The notes under the pieces are model-generated. The model was not told the DNA's origin and ran no database searches. It saw nothing but the letters and a program-made list of their open reading frames with translations. The position numbers and the translations under genes were made by a program. Source: Hoeflea sp. (GTDB lineage Bacteria; Pseudomonadota; Alphaproteobacteria; Rhizobiales; Rhizobiaceae). From it: 64,000 nt of DNA. The stretch spans positions 1 through 64,000 of the forward strand of contig JAHRFE010000035.1 in the NCBI GenBank assembly GCA_019084245.1, in the 5' to 3' direction. Positions 45,322-55,068 of this stretch are shown here, in pieces (the first letter of the stretch is position 1; each line of letters begins with the position of its first letter).

Positions 45322-47084
45322 TGGTAGGGCGCGAAGCTGATCTCTCCACCAAGTTCGCGAATGTCCTCGCCCGACAGAACATCGTGCCAGGTCTCGCCGC
45401 CGATGAGATTGAGCGACATGGCCGGAATCGAGACCTCCTCACGGGTGAGATTGTGGATGGCGAACATGCTTTGCGACCGGTCGATGCTCTGTCTCCAGAA
45501 GCCGAACAGCTGTTCGCCCAGTTGCAGGGTGAATTGCGTGGCGTTGGGATGAAACGTGGCCTGCTTTGTCCGCAGTTTCAAAATGCGTGTGAGCGTGGTG
45601 AAAACCTTCGAATGGGTGCTGTCCGGATTGTCCAGGTGCTCCAGGAGGTCGGGATAATGCCAGCGGTGCCGGTTGATCGCGCGATTGTGGCCGGTCTTCT
45701 CGACCCCCTCATGGTCATTTTGCGTGGCCAGCAGCGAGTGAATGTAGAAACCGGGAATGCCCTCAAGGCCCATGGCGATGATCTGGCTGCACAGGAATCG
45801 CTCGATGTTCCAGGCGTCCACGCCATCAATCGTTCCCTTCAACGCATCAAACAGCGCGATATTGATCTCATAGGGCCGGGTGCCGCCATCGGGCATCTTG
45901 CGCATGGAGAGCAGGCCGCCGAAACTCTGGACGGTTTCGATGACGCGGGAAATGTCTTCTTCGCTCAGCAACCCTTCGGCTGGGCGCATGCCGATCCCAT
46001 CATGCGATGCGGTGAAATTGAAATAGGCGCAGCCGAGTTGCGCCGGCGGCATCGACATCTGCCAGCCGTTGAGATGCTTGGAGGTGCCGTTTAGCAGCGC
46101 GTGGAGAAGAAGCGGCGGCAACGAAAAATTGTAGATCATGTGGGCTTCGTTGCGATTGCCGAAATAGCTGAGGTTTTCCGTGTTGGGCACGTTGGTCTCG
46201 GTCAGCAGGACCAGCGGTTCTTTGGTGTAGTCGGCCAGCAGGCGGATCAGGCGGACGATGTCGTGCGTCTGCCTCATATGGATGGATGGCGTCCCGGGTT
46301 CCTTCCACAAGAACGCGATTGCATCGAGCCTGAGGGTTCGCACGCCTCTCGCAATATGGAAGCGAAGGATGCGCAGGAATTCGAGCAGCACCTCCGGGTT
46401 CGAGAAATCAAAATCCACCTGATCATGGCTGAAGGTGCACCAGACATGCTTGATGCCGCCTGCAGTCTCGAACTGCCTGAGGAGCGGGTGGGCGCGGGGC
46501 CTGACCACCATGGACAGATCATCTTCGGGCGAGGCTTCGAAGAAGAACTTGTCGTAGGGCGGGTGGCCCAGACGATACTCGTTGAAAAAGGTGCTCTGGC
46601 TCGAGCAGTGATTGATCACAAGGTCCGACATGAGCCGGAAGTTATTCGCGATCCGACCGATATCCTCCCAGGCGCCGAGCCCGCTGTCGACCGCGTAGTA
46701 ATCGGTAATCGCAAAGCCGTCGTCCGATGTGTAGGGAAAATACGGGAGGATATGAACACCTGTGGCGATGTTCTTCAGGCGGGTCTGGAGGAAATCGAAC
46801 AGCAGGTCGAGCGGCTTGTGTTCCCCGTTGACGAAGCTGTTGCCGTAGGTGATGACATAGCTGTCTCTCTCATTCCAAAGCGTGTTGCCGGGTGCCCGGC
46901 CGCGCCTCTTGGGCTGTTCGTCATCCGGCCAGAACGCGCTGACCGCCTGCTCCAGCAAGGCGTCGTGATCATGATCGGGATAGACCGAGTGCAACAGCAT
47001 GCGCAGGCCATCGCGCAGTCTTTTCGGAACCCGCTTGGCAGGCGGGTTCAACGGCGCTGGTGAATCTGCATAAAAATTCTCCAT
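45300..47084 (-). CDS. GH13_18 sucrose/glucosylglycerate phosphorylase
   Basis: This 594-residue protein belongs to the sucrose-phosphorylase subfamily of GH13. The nucleophile Asp is in RTLRLDAIAFLWKEPG, the acid/base Glu in LLTETNVPN and the third acid in FTASHDGIGMRP. Enzymes of this subfamily next to GpgS/GpgP genes phosphorolyse glucosylglycerate to glucose-1-phosphate and glycerate. Glucosylglycerate is therefore a more likely substrate than sucrose. ATG 47084 is the start used here, and an upstream Met at 47129 also exists. It is the first gene of the three-gene operon. Confidence 0.85.
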   Translation of the reverse strand: MENFYADSPAPLNPPAKRVPKRLRDGLRMLLHSVYPDHDHDALLEQAVSAFWPDDEQPKRRGRAPGNTLWNERDSYVITYGNSFVNGEHKPLDLLFDFLQTRLKNIATGVHILPYFPYTSDDGFAITDYYAVDSGLGAWEDIGRIANNFRLMSDLVINHCSSQSTFFNEYRLGHPPYDKFFFEASPEDDLSMVVRPRAHPLLRQFETAGGIKHVWCTFSHDQVDFDFSNPEVLLEFLRILRFHIARGVRTLRLDAIAFLWKEPGTPSIHMRQTHDIVRLIRLLADYTKEPLVLLTETNVPNTENLSYFGNRNEAHMIYNFSLPPLLLHALLNGTSKHLNGWQMSMPPAQLGCAYFNFTASHDGIGMRPAEGLLSEEDISRVIETVQSFGGLLSMRKMPDGGTRPYEINIALFDALKGTIDGVDAWNIERFLCSQIIAMGLEGIPGFYIHSLLATQNDHEGVEKTGHNRAINRHRWHYPDLLEHLDNPDSTHSKVFTTLTRILKLRTKQATFHPNATQFTLQLGEQLFGFWRQSIDRSQSMFAIHNLTREEVSIPAMSLNLIGGETWHDVLSGEDIRELGGEISFAPYQCRWITN

Positions 47085-47296
47085 GACTAAATTTTTAGCA
47101 GCAAAGCTGTTGATGGCAAGCGGGATCATGAAAATTCATGAGACATGACTGGAACGCGATGGTCCGGCGCGAATGCACCAACCTGTTTTGCATTGTGATT
47201 TCAGGGGATCGGTGTTCATCTTGCGCGCGCCGGATCTCCTGGCAGCGGGGCGGTGGAGACATGTAGGCTGCATGTTGAAAGATGGTGGGGGAATCG

Positions 47297-48787
47297 ATGC
47301 GATTGAGCTGGAACGCGGGACTTGGCTTGCTGGCGCTGGTGGCAATCGGCTTGTCCCTTTTCAACCTCGAACGCGGCCGGTCCGGGCTCGAGATCATGCA
47401 GATGACGGTTGGCACCACACCGGTCACGCTCACCCGGACGGACGGCGCCAGCGGCCCGTTGGTGGTGATCGCGCATGGATTTGCCGGATCGCGCCAGCTG
47501 ATGCAGGCCTATTCGCTCACTCTGGCGCAATCGGGATACAGCGTGATTGCCTTCGATTTCGAAGGGCATGGGCGAAATCCGATGCCGATGTCGGGCGATG
47601 TCACCGCAATCGATGGCACGACACGGCTGCTGGTCGAAGAGACCCGGCGCGTCATTGCCTACGGGCGGGGATTGCCGGCCGCGGAAAGCGGCATTGCGCT
47701 GTTGGGGCACTCGATGGCGACCGACATTCTGGTGCGCGCGGCGATTGCTGAGGAGGGACAAGGCACACCGGTCGATGCAGTGGTGGCGATTTCGATGTTT
47801 TCCGAGGCTGTGAGCGCGCAAGAGCCGCGCCGGCTGCTGGTAATCAGCGGAGAATGGGAAAGCAGACTGCGGGAGGCTGCGCTTTCCGCCGTGCGATTGC
47901 TGGAGCCGGATGCAGGAGAAGGGCAGACGGTCGAGGCCAACGGCGTTGTGCGCCGCGCCGCCGTCGCCCCCCATGTCGAGCATGTCGGCGTTCTCTACAG
48001 TGCCACGGCATTGCACGAAGCAAGGGACTGGCTGGACGGCGCCTTTGGCAGGCTAAGCGAAGTTCCAATCGTCGAGCCGGGTCTCTGGATCCTGCTGCTG
48101 ATGGGCGGGATTGTCCTGCTGCTACGTCCGCTGGTCGGCCTGCTTCCGGAGAGCCATGACATCCATGCCCCGGTTTCGGCAGGCCGGTTCTGGCTGGCGA
48201 CAGCCTTGCCTGCATTGGTGGTGCCACTGGTTGTCACGACGCTTTATGTTCCGTTTCTGCCGGTGCTCGTCGCCGATTACCTGATGATCCACCTCGCACT
48301 CTATGCGCTCCTGCAATGGCTCATCCTGCGGGGCGGAACATTTCATGGTTCCGGACTATCGTTTGCCGCTGTGCTTCTTCTCGTCATATGGGGCATCCTG
48401 GTCTTCGGAGCTGCCATGGACCGCTATGCGGCCAGTTTCATGCCGAATGCCGAGCGGCTGATGATCATTGCAGTCCTGGCGATCGGCACGGTGCCGTTCA
48501 TGATCAGCGACAGCCTTGTCTCGGGAGCGGGCAGGGGCGCGGTTTGGCGACGGATCGGCGCGCGCGCGGCCATACTCATCTCACTGGGTGGTGCCGCCCT
48601 GATCGATCCCCATCGGCTGATGTTCCTGTTCATCATACTGCCGGTGCTGATGCTGTTTTTTTGCGTTCACGGCCTGATGGGTCGATGGGTGGCGCAACGA
48701 TCGGGGCCGCTCTCGGCCGGCCTTGGCCTGGGGCTGTGCCTTGCCTGGGCGCTGGGGGTGAGCTTTCCGCTGTTCAGCGCCGGATGA
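47297..48787 (+). CDS. Membrane-bound alpha/beta hydrolase with C-terminal TM bundle
   Basis: This protein of about 496 residues has an N-terminal membrane anchor (LGLLALVAIGLSLFNL). An alpha/beta-hydrolase domain follows, with oxyanion region VIAHGFAGSRQ and nucleophile elbow LLGHSMATD. From about residue 260 on there are seven or so membrane helices. I do not recognise a characterised family. ATG 47297 with GGGGGAA upstream is preferred over 47282. It is unrelated in direction to the glucosylglycerate genes, divergent from them by about 210 bp. It may act on a lipid or other membrane-linked ester. Confidence 0.6.
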   Translation: MRLSWNAGLGLLALVAIGLSLFNLERGRSGLEIMQMTVGTTPVTLTRTDGASGPLVVIAHGFAGSRQLMQAYSLTLAQSGYSVIAFDFEGHGRNPMPMSGDVTAIDGTTRLLVEETRRVIAYGRGLPAAESGIALLGHSMATDILVRAAIAEEGQGTPVDAVVAISMFSEAVSAQEPRRLLVISGEWESRLREAALSAVRLLEPDAGEGQTVEANGVVRRAAVAPHVEHVGVLYSATALHEARDWLDGAFGRLSEVPIVEPGLWILLLMGGIVLLLRPLVGLLPESHDIHAPVSAGRFWLATALPALVVPLVVTTLYVPFLPVLVADYLMIHLALYALLQWLILRGGTFHGSGLSFAAVLLLVIWGILVFGAAMDRYAASFMPNAERLMIIAVLAIGTVPFMISDSLVSGAGRGAVWRRIGARAAILISLGGAALIDPHRLMFLFIILPVLMLFFCVHGLMGRWVAQRSGPLSAGLGLGLCLAWALGVSFPLFSAG

Positions 48788-48797
48788 TCCCGATCCG

Positions 48798-49790
48798 TCA
48801 ACAATAGCCTTCCACTCCCATCGCCTGGTCGGCGGAGTAACGATCACCATGGGCGAAGCCTGCAGGGAGAATTTTCTCGATCTCGGCGAGGTGAGATGGC
48901 GTGAGTTGCAGGGACACACCATCTGCGCAGTCTTGCAGGTGAAAGGCAGACCGCGTGCCGGGAATGGGAATCACATGCGGACCGCGCGAAAGCAGCCAGG
49001 CTATGGCCAGCGCTATCGGCGTGGTTTCCAGGCTGCGGGCGTAGGCCTTGAAAGGTTCGATTGCCGCCATGTTGCGGGAAAAATTGGGGTCGACAAAGCG
49101 CGGATTGGCCTTGCGGAAATCGCCCTCACCAAAGCTCGCGGGATCAGGCGCCTGTGCTCCAAAAACGCCGCGTCCGAGGGGGGAGAAGGCAACGAACGCC
49201 ACGCCGAGATGCTGGCAGGCCTGCACCATTCCAAGATCCGGTTGCCGGGACCAGAGCGAATATTCGCTTTGCACCGCGCTCACGGGAGAAACGGCATGGG
49301 CCAGCCTGAGCGACGCGGGCGAGATCTCGGAGAAGCCGATGCCGCCGATCTTGCCTTCCTGCTTGAAGCGCTGAAGCGTGTCCATGACCTCTTCGATCGG
49401 CCGGTCAGCCTCGCGCCTGTGAATATAGAACAGGTCAATATGATCGATGCCGAGATTGCGGAGAGAGTTTTCGAGCTCGCCTCTGAGATGTTCAGGGGAA
49501 TTGTCGAAATAGCGCACGCCGGTGGAGGGATCGCGGCGGATGCCTGCTTTCGTGGCGATCCGGAATTCGGCCTTGTGTTTCCTGAGGTAGCTGCCGATGA
49601 CTTTTTCGGACACGCCCATGCCGTAGACATTGGCGGTGTCGATCAGTGTGATCCCGAGATCCTTGGCCGCGGCCAGCGTCTCATGGCTTTCCGTCTCGGA
49701 AGTCGGCCCGTAAGGCCCTGCGAAGTTCCAGCACCCGAGCCCGAGGGCGGATACGTCGGGGCCGGATGATCCCAATGGTCGCTGTTTCAT
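48798..49790 (-). CDS. Aldo/keto reductase
   Basis: This 330-residue AKR has the catalytic tetrad Asp, Tyr (IDTANVYG), Lys (ATKAG) and His (FYIHRRE), and the C-terminal NADPH-binding region (IPIPGTRSAFHL). It is a (beta/alpha)8 NADPH-dependent oxidoreductase. It follows the enolase-superfamily gene by 45 bp on the same strand and is likely co-transcribed. The pair suggests handling of a sugar or sugar acid. Confidence 0.85.
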   Translation of the reverse strand: MKQRPLGSSGPDVSALGLGCWNFAGPYGPTSETESHETLAAAKDLGITLIDTANVYGMGVSEKVIGSYLRKHKAEFRIATKAGIRRDPSTGVRYFDNSPEHLRGELENSLRNLGIDHIDLFYIHRREADRPIEEVMDTLQRFKQEGKIGGIGFSEISPASLRLAHAVSPVSAVQSEYSLWSRQPDLGMVQACQHLGVAFVAFSPLGRGVFGAQAPDPASFGEGDFRKANPRFVDPNFSRNMAAIEPFKAYARSLETTPIALAIAWLLSRGPHVIPIPGTRSAFHLQDCADGVSLQLTPSHLAEIEKILPAGFAHGDRYSADQAMGVEGYC

Positions 49791-49835
49791 TCGCTCTTTC
49801 TAGCCGGACAGCAATGGTTCGACAATTCGCCGCCT

Positions 49836-50942
49836 TCACTTTTCGAAGGAACTGATCCGATGGGTGGACTGTTCAAGCCATGCGGGACTGATCTCCACAC
49901 CCCAACCGGGCGCGTTCGTCACCGTCGCCTTGCCATCGACGATGTCGTAGGGCGATTTAACGAAGAGGCCGTCCTGCCAGGGATAATAGTCTTCGCCCTC
50001 GATTGAAAATTCGAGATATTTTCCCGCATTCGGGATGGCGCGCAGCAGATGCATGGTGAACAGCGTCACCATCGACCAGTTGGCGCAATGGGGCGTGCAG
50101 GGCAGCCCTGCCTTGTGCGCCATGTCGGCGACGCGCAGTGTGCGCGTCAGGCCGCCCAAATAGCAGATGTCGGGCTGGACAACATCGACGGCTTTCATCT
50201 CGATCATCCAGCGCCAGTTCGTTAGCTCGCAATCCTGCTCGCCACCGGTGACGTCGATGGACAATGCCTCGGTCACCTGCCGGGTCTGCTCATACTCCCA
50301 ATAGGGGCAGGGCTCCTCGAAATGGCTGATGCCGTTCTGCTCGAGCATCTTGCCGATCTCGATGGCCTGGCCCGGCGCATAGCAGGAATTGGCGTCGACC
50401 AGCAGCGCAACGCTGTCATCCATGGCCTTGCGCATGGTCGGCACGATTTCCTCGGTCCGGCCCGGCCACTCGTCCTTGCCGCGGCCAACCTCGGCGCCGA
50501 TGCGGAACTTGAAGGCATCGAAGCCGAATTCATCGCGCAGGCGGCTCAATCGGGCGGCTTCGTCCTTCGGCGTGATGTCACGCTTCATCGATGAGGCATA
50601 GGCGCGAATGGATCCCGGCGTTCCGCCGATCAGTTCGCAGACCGGCTTGCCTTCCAGACGTCCGCGCAGATCCCAGAGCGCCGTATCGAGGCCGCCGAGC
50701 GCGCGCTTAAGATAGGAGCCCGGAAACTTGTGTTCTTTCTCGGGAATGAGATCGACGAGGTGATCTATATCGAGAGCCGATTGGCCCAGCGCGTAGGGCG
50801 CCACCTGGCGGTGGACAACCTGCGCCGTGATATCGGCATAATAGGGCGCGACCTGGCCCCAGCCGATTGCGCCGCTGTCGGTCGTCACTTTGACAAAACA
50901 GACAAACTCGTTGGTAAAAGTCTCGATGTGGGCAATTTTCAT
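49836..50942 (-). CDS. Mandelate-racemase/enolase superfamily dehydratase
   Basis: This protein of 368 residues (start at ATG 50942) has the superfamily metal ligands in [12 protein letters not shown] (Asp), [12 protein letters not shown] (Glu) and VTGGEQDC (Glu). Likely acid/base residues lie in [10 protein letters not shown] (Lys) and TPHCANWSM (His). These enzymes dehydrate aldonic or aldaric acids or racemise acids. The substrate cannot be read. It is divergent from a MocR regulator with a palindrome between them, and an aldo/keto reductase follows. A start at 50957 is also possible. Confidence 0.85.
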   Translation of the reverse strand: MKIAHIETFTNEFVCFVKVTTDSGAIGWGQVAPYYADITAQVVHRQVAPYALGQSALDIDHLVDLIPEKEHKFPGSYLKRALGGLDTALWDLRGRLEGKPVCELIGGTPGSIRAYASSMKRDITPKDEAARLSRLRDEFGFDAFKFRIGAEVGRGKDEWPGRTEEIVPTMRKAMDDSVALLVDANSCYAPGQAIEIGKMLEQNGISHFEEPCPYWEYEQTRQVTEALSIDVTGGEQDCELTNWRWMIEMKAVDVVQPDICYLGGLTRTLRVADMAHKAGLPCTPHCANWSMVTLFTMHLLRAIPNAGKYLEFSIEGEDYYPWQDGLFVKSPYDIVDGKATVTNAPGWGVEISPAWLEQSTHRISSFEK

Positions 50943-50986
50943 GTTGTGCGATTCCATGCCGATGTCGGGGCAGACCGTAGCGGCTG

Positions 50987-51012
50987 GATTGGACTTACGA
51001 TAAGGTCCAATC
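50987..51012. promoter_or_regulatory. Candidate MocR operator
   Basis: GATTGGAC (50987-50994) and GTCCAATC (51005-51012) are perfect inverted arms separated by 10 bp. The site is central in the 115-bp divergent region between the dehydratase and the MocR gene, as expected for a regulator that controls both. Confidence 0.55.
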
Positions 51013-51057
51013 TGGCAAAGCTTGCAAACCAATTTGACCACAGGCGGGAAAACACTG

Positions 51058-52530
51058 ATGAAAACCAAGGCGGGCGCGATCCTCTCCTCGATCCGTATCG
51101 ACAGGTCACAGGACCGGAAAATCAGCGTGCAGCTCTACATGGGACTGCGTGACATCATCCTGTCGGGCGGATTGAGTGGCGGAGAGCGGCTTCCGGCGAC
51201 ACGCACGCTGGCCAGCGAAGTTGGCGTATCGCGCACCACCGCGCTGGATGCGGTGAGCCGGCTGATTTCGGAAGGCCTGCTTGAATCGCGCATCGGGGCT
51301 GGAACCTTCGTCAGCCACACAATGACGGGCAGGGTCCGGATCAAGCCGGAGCCGGCCAAAGCCGGAGCCCAGAAGCAGCCGCGCCTGTCGCAATCAACCC
51401 TCAAGGCATACAAACTGTTTGCGGAGCGGCGGAGGTTGCCGAACAAGTCTCAGGCTTTTGTGACAGCTCTTCCCGCGCTCAACACCTTCCCGATGGCGCA
51501 ATGGGCGCGGCTGTCGGCCCGGCATCTGAGAACCGACCGGGACGCGGTGATGGGTTACGGAAATCCGTTCGGGTTGCAGCGGCTCCGCGCGGCCATTTCG
51601 GCCCACCTCAATGCCAGCCGCGGCATCCAGTGCGATCCGGAGCAGGTTTTCATCGTCGGCGGGGCCCAGCAGGCCTTCTCCCTGATCGGCGGCATGCTGC
51701 TGGATCAGGGTGAGAAGGTCTGGTTTGAAAACCCCGGCGCCATCGGCGCGCGCAATGCCTTTGTCTCGCAAGGCGCCGACCTTGTCCCTGTGGCTGTCGA
51801 CGATGAAGGAATCGTGGTTGATGACGGGCTCGCAAAGGCGCCCGACTTCAGGCTGGCGTTCGTCACGCCGTCGCATCAGCAGCCATTGAGCAAGGTCTTG
51901 AGCCTGTCCCGACGCCTGGCGCTTCTGGATGCGGCGGACCGGGCCGACGCCTTCATCGTCGAGGATGATTACGACGGTGATTTCTATTTCGGCGATCAGC
52001 CGCTACCGACGCTCAAGAGCATCGATACCCATGGCCGCGTCATCTATGTCGGCACCTTCTCCAAGACGCTGTTTCCATCCCTGCGGCTGGGGTTTCTGGT
52101 GGCGCCGGCCAGCATGGTCGAGGCGATGATGACGGTATTTTCGTCCGCACTGAGTGGTGTGCCAACATGGCCGCAAGCCGTGGTCGCGGATTTCATCGAC
52201 GAAGGGCATTTCGCCACCCATATCCGGACCATGCGGCAGCACTATAAAAGGCGCCATGAAGTCCTTCATCACAATGCCAGGCAGCTAGAGCCGCATCTGC
52301 TTGTGCAGCGCGCATCGGCGGGATTTCACACGGTCGGCTATTTTTCGGATCCCCAACGTGACGAAGGCGAGTTCATCAAGGCCGCCGGAGCCGCAGGCCT
52401 CACTCTGTCCGGCATCGGTCGTTATTGCCTGGCCCCGATCGAAAAGAAGGGCGTCGTCATTGGCTACGGCGCTGCCAGCGAGAGTGAAATCAAGCAGGGC
52501 ATGGAGGTCATGGCGCAACTGTTGGCCTGA
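51058..52530 (+). CDS. MocR-type GntR regulator with aminotransferase-like domain
   Basis: This 490-residue PLP-linked regulator has an N-terminal GntR winged helix ([20 protein letters not shown]) and a long fold-type-I aminotransferase-like domain. The PLP Lys is in [16 protein letters not shown]. MocR proteins sense amines or amino acids by PLP chemistry. It is divergent from the dehydratase operon, and a polyamine-type ABC operon follows 231 bp downstream. ATG 51058 has GGCGGGAA upstream. The inducer is unknown; an amino compound imported by the next operon would fit. Confidence 0.88.
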   Translation: MKTKAGAILSSIRIDRSQDRKISVQLYMGLRDIILSGGLSGGERLPATRTLASEVGVSRTTALDAVSRLISEGLLESRIGAGTFVSHTMTGRVRIKPEPAKAGAQKQPRLSQSTLKAYKLFAERRRLPNKSQAFVTALPALNTFPMAQWARLSARHLRTDRDAVMGYGNPFGLQRLRAAISAHLNASRGIQCDPEQVFIVGGAQQAFSLIGGMLLDQGEKVWFENPGAIGARNAFVSQGADLVPVAVDDEGIVVDDGLAKAPDFRLAFVTPSHQQPLSKVLSLSRRLALLDAADRADAFIVEDDYDGDFYFGDQPLPTLKSIDTHGRVIYVGTFSKTLFPSLRLGFLVAPASMVEAMMTVFSSALSGVPTWPQAVVADFIDEGHFATHIRTMRQHYKRRHEVLHHNARQLEPHLLVQRASAGFHTVGYFSDPQRDEGEFIKAAGAAGLTLSGIGRYCLAPIEKKGVVIGYGAASESEIKQGMEVMAQLLA

Positions 52531-52761
52531 TTGCGAAGTTCCGCTAGCCTGCGTCGTGACCGGCTCTTAATCGCGAGGCCGGAGGTGCCATCTTCTCGTA
52601 CAGCCGTAGTCGGGCCTACGCGAGAGTGTCACAGAATTGGTATGGAAAAATATCTACAATGGATATGCGGTGCAGTCCAATGAGCGGCTACGCTTCATGG
52701 TGTCCGCGCGGGTTATAAGCAATAAAGCGCTGATTTTCAGAGGGTTCAAAGGGAGTCGAAC
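52531..52761. other. Promoter region of the second polyamine-type ABC operon
   Basis: A 231-bp gap holds no gene. A TTGGTATGG near 52637 and a GTCCAATGA near 52676 resemble the GTCCAAT half of the MocR palindrome at 51005, so the same regulator may act here. No terminator for the MocR gene is clear. Confidence 0.35.
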
Positions 52762-53838
52762 ATGATCATGAAATTAGCAATGGCCGGGCTTCTGGCCACA
52801 ACCGTCATGGCAGCCGTACCAGCGCAGGCAGAAACGCTGCGTCTTTTGACGTGGGGCTCTTATGCTCCTGATGAGCTGGTCAAGAAATTCGAAGAAAAAT
52901 ATCCTGACATCACCGTCGAAGTGACATTTTCCAACAACGAGGAAATGATCGCCAAGCTGCGGGCAACCGGCGGCGCCGGTTTCGATCTGGCGCAGCCGAG
53001 CCACGACCGTATCTATGCGGTGCAGCAGGAATACAACATCTACAAGCCGCTGGATCTTTCCAAGATCAACACCGATGTCATGCAGGCCAATCTCCTGGAT
53101 GGCGTCAAGGCCAACACGACCATTGATGGCGAAGTCTATGCTGTGCCGCATCAGTGGGGCACATCCGGCCTGATGGCCAACAAGTCGCTCGCGCCAGACG
53201 TTGCAGCCTGGGGAGACCTGTGCGACCCGCAGTATCAGGGCAAGACCTCCATGCGCCTGCGGCGGACCATTCTTCTCGGGATGGCCTTTGACATGGGCGA
53301 GGATCCGTTCGCGGCTTACGCCGATCTCGACAAGTACCAGGAGATCCTCGACAAGGTCGCCGACAAGCTGATCGCCTGCAAGGACAACCTCAAGGCCTAC
53401 TGGAAGGGCGGCGACGACCTTTCGGCCATGATGATGTCGGGTGAAATCGTTGCGTCGGAAACCTGGGATTCGACAGCCTACAAGCTCTATGGCGAGAACA
53501 AGGATATCGTGTTCGTGCCGCCGAAGACCGGCGCGCTTGCCTGGATCGACACATTCGCGATCCCGCGGAAGGGCGAAGCCGACGATGCCGCCTACAAGTG
53601 GATCAACTTCGTGCTCGAGCCGGAAAACGTCATGATCATGTCTGCCAGCACCGGCGCCATTGCGGCGGTTGAAGGCGGCAAGGACATGCTGCCCGACGAC
53701 AAGAAGGAAGCGGTCAATGCGGCCTTTTCCGACGAGGCGATGAGCAACCTGAAGTTCTTCGCCAATATCCCGGCAGGTGTCGAGGACATGGAAGGCAAGA
53801 CACTCGAAAAGATCAAGGCTGCCACCGGCGCTGAATAA
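52762..53838 (+). CDS. Polyamine-type ABC substrate-binding protein (PotD-like)
   Basis: This 358-residue periplasmic protein has a Sec signal peptide (LLATTVMAAVPAQA) and a PotD-like mature part (ETLRLLTWGSYAPDELVKKF). It starts at ATG 52762 with GGGAG upstream. A strong hairpin follows its stop. It is the ligand-binding part of the next importer. Amine-type substrate is likely but not proved. Confidence 0.87.
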   Translation: MIMKLAMAGLLATTVMAAVPAQAETLRLLTWGSYAPDELVKKFEEKYPDITVEVTFSNNEEMIAKLRATGGAGFDLAQPSHDRIYAVQQEYNIYKPLDLSKINTDVMQANLLDGVKANTTIDGEVYAVPHQWGTSGLMANKSLAPDVAAWGDLCDPQYQGKTSMRLRRTILLGMAFDMGEDPFAAYADLDKYQEILDKVADKLIACKDNLKAYWKGGDDLSAMMMSGEIVASETWDSTAYKLYGENKDIVFVPPKTGALAWIDTFAIPRKGEADDAAYKWINFVLEPENVMIMSASTGAIAAVEGGKDMLPDDKKEAVNAAFSDEAMSNLKFFANIPAGVEDMEGKTLEKIKAATGAE

Positions 53839-53871
53839 GCCCGGTTGAGCTTTTCGCCTCTTGACTAGAAA

Positions 53872-53903
53872 CGGAACCGCGCAATCCGATTTGCGCGGTT
53901 CCG
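53872..53903 (+). terminator. Attenuator-like hairpin after binding-protein gene
   Basis: CGGAACCGCGCAA and TTGCGCGGTTCCG form a perfect 13-bp stem with a 6-base loop, with a short T-rich stretch (CTTTTCC) a few bases after. Placed between the binding protein and the ATPase, it should reduce downstream transcription and stabilise the binding-protein message. Confidence 0.7.
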
Positions 53904-53945
53904 CCAGACTTTTCCTTCACCTGACGACACGGCACTGGGTACTCG

Positions 53946-55058
53946 ATGCAATCAACGACCGAGAACGATCTGGAATGTATCGAGATCAAGAAGCACTTCG
54001 GTTCTGTGCGGGCCGTTGATGATGTCTCCTTCGATATTCCGAAGGGCTCGTTCTTTTCGATCCTAGGTCCGTCTGGGTGCGGCAAGACGACCCTGATGCG
54101 GATGATCGCCGGATTCGAGCAGCCCAATTCCGGCGATATCAGGATCAAGGGGAAGTCGGTGATCGGGACACCGCCGAACCGGCGCAATGTGAAGATGGTG
54201 TTTCAGCACCTGGCATTGTTTCCGATGATGAATGTCTATGAGAACATCGCCTATGGCCTGCGCTGTGCGGGGGCTTCCAAGGATGTCATTCGCACCAAGG
54301 TGCATGATGTTCTCGCGCGCATTTCGCTGCCCGATGTGGCCAACCGCGAAATCAGCCAGCTGTCCGGCGGCCAGAAACAGCGCATTGCGATTGCTCGCTG
54401 CATGGTGCTCGACCCCGACGTGCTGCTTCTGGACGAGCCGCTCGGCGCGCTGGATCTGAAGTTGCGCGAGGCCATGAAGATCGAGCTGAAACTGCTGCAG
54501 CACCAGTTCGACACGACCTTTGTCTACATCACCCACGATCAGTCCGAAGCCCTGGTCATGTCCGATCACGTGGCGATCATGGACAAGGGAAAGTTCGTGC
54601 AGATCGGCACGCCGCAGGAGCTGTATCACAAGCCCAAGGCGGCCTTTGTCGCAGGCTTCGTGGGGGACACCAACCGCTGGGCGGGCCGGGTCACCCGTGT
54701 CGAGGACGGCGCCGTCGAGGTTGAGACCGAAGCTGGCCTCACCATGCGCGGATCGGTTCGCGGCGCGGGTGCTCCCAGCGTTGGCGACGCTGTCCACGTC
54801 TTCGTGCGGCCGGAGTTCATCAAGGCGGAGAAATCCGGCGCAGATGCGCAGAAGATCGATGCCGGCCACAATGTCATTGAAGGCAAGATCGACAGCATCC
54901 TGTTCAACGGCGCCAACAGCCGGGTTCTGGTCCGCGGCCGGGCGGGCGAACTCATCGAAGCCGATGTCGTGCTGACCGGCGGGACGGAGGATTTGAAACC
55001 CAAGGATGACGTCACGCTCTCGTGGTCGGCGGAACAGACCATGAGTTTCAAGGTTTGA
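53946..55058 (+). CDS. Polyamine-type ABC transporter ATPase (PotA-like)
   Basis: This 370-residue ATPase has Walker A GPSGCGKTT, signature LSGGQKQRIAIAR, Walker B VLLLDEPLGALD and ITHDQSEAL. A TOBE regulatory domain is at the C-terminus (about 275-370). It has the usual PotA size and is followed by two permease genes. No strong ribosome site precedes ATG 53946. Confidence 0.88.
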   Translation: MQSTTENDLECIEIKKHFGSVRAVDDVSFDIPKGSFFSILGPSGCGKTTLMRMIAGFEQPNSGDIRIKGKSVIGTPPNRRNVKMVFQHLALFPMMNVYENIAYGLRCAGASKDVIRTKVHDVLARISLPDVANREISQLSGGQKQRIAIARCMVLDPDVLLLDEPLGALDLKLREAMKIELKLLQHQFDTTFVYITHDQSEALVMSDHVAIMDKGKFVQIGTPQELYHKPKAAFVAGFVGDTNRWAGRVTRVEDGAVEVETEAGLTMRGSVRGAGAPSVGDAVHVFVRPEFIKAEKSGADAQKIDAGHNVIEGKIDSILFNGANSRVLVRGRAGELIEADVVLTGGTEDLKPKDDVTLSWSAEQTMSFKV

Positions 55059-55068
55059 GGGCGCCCCG

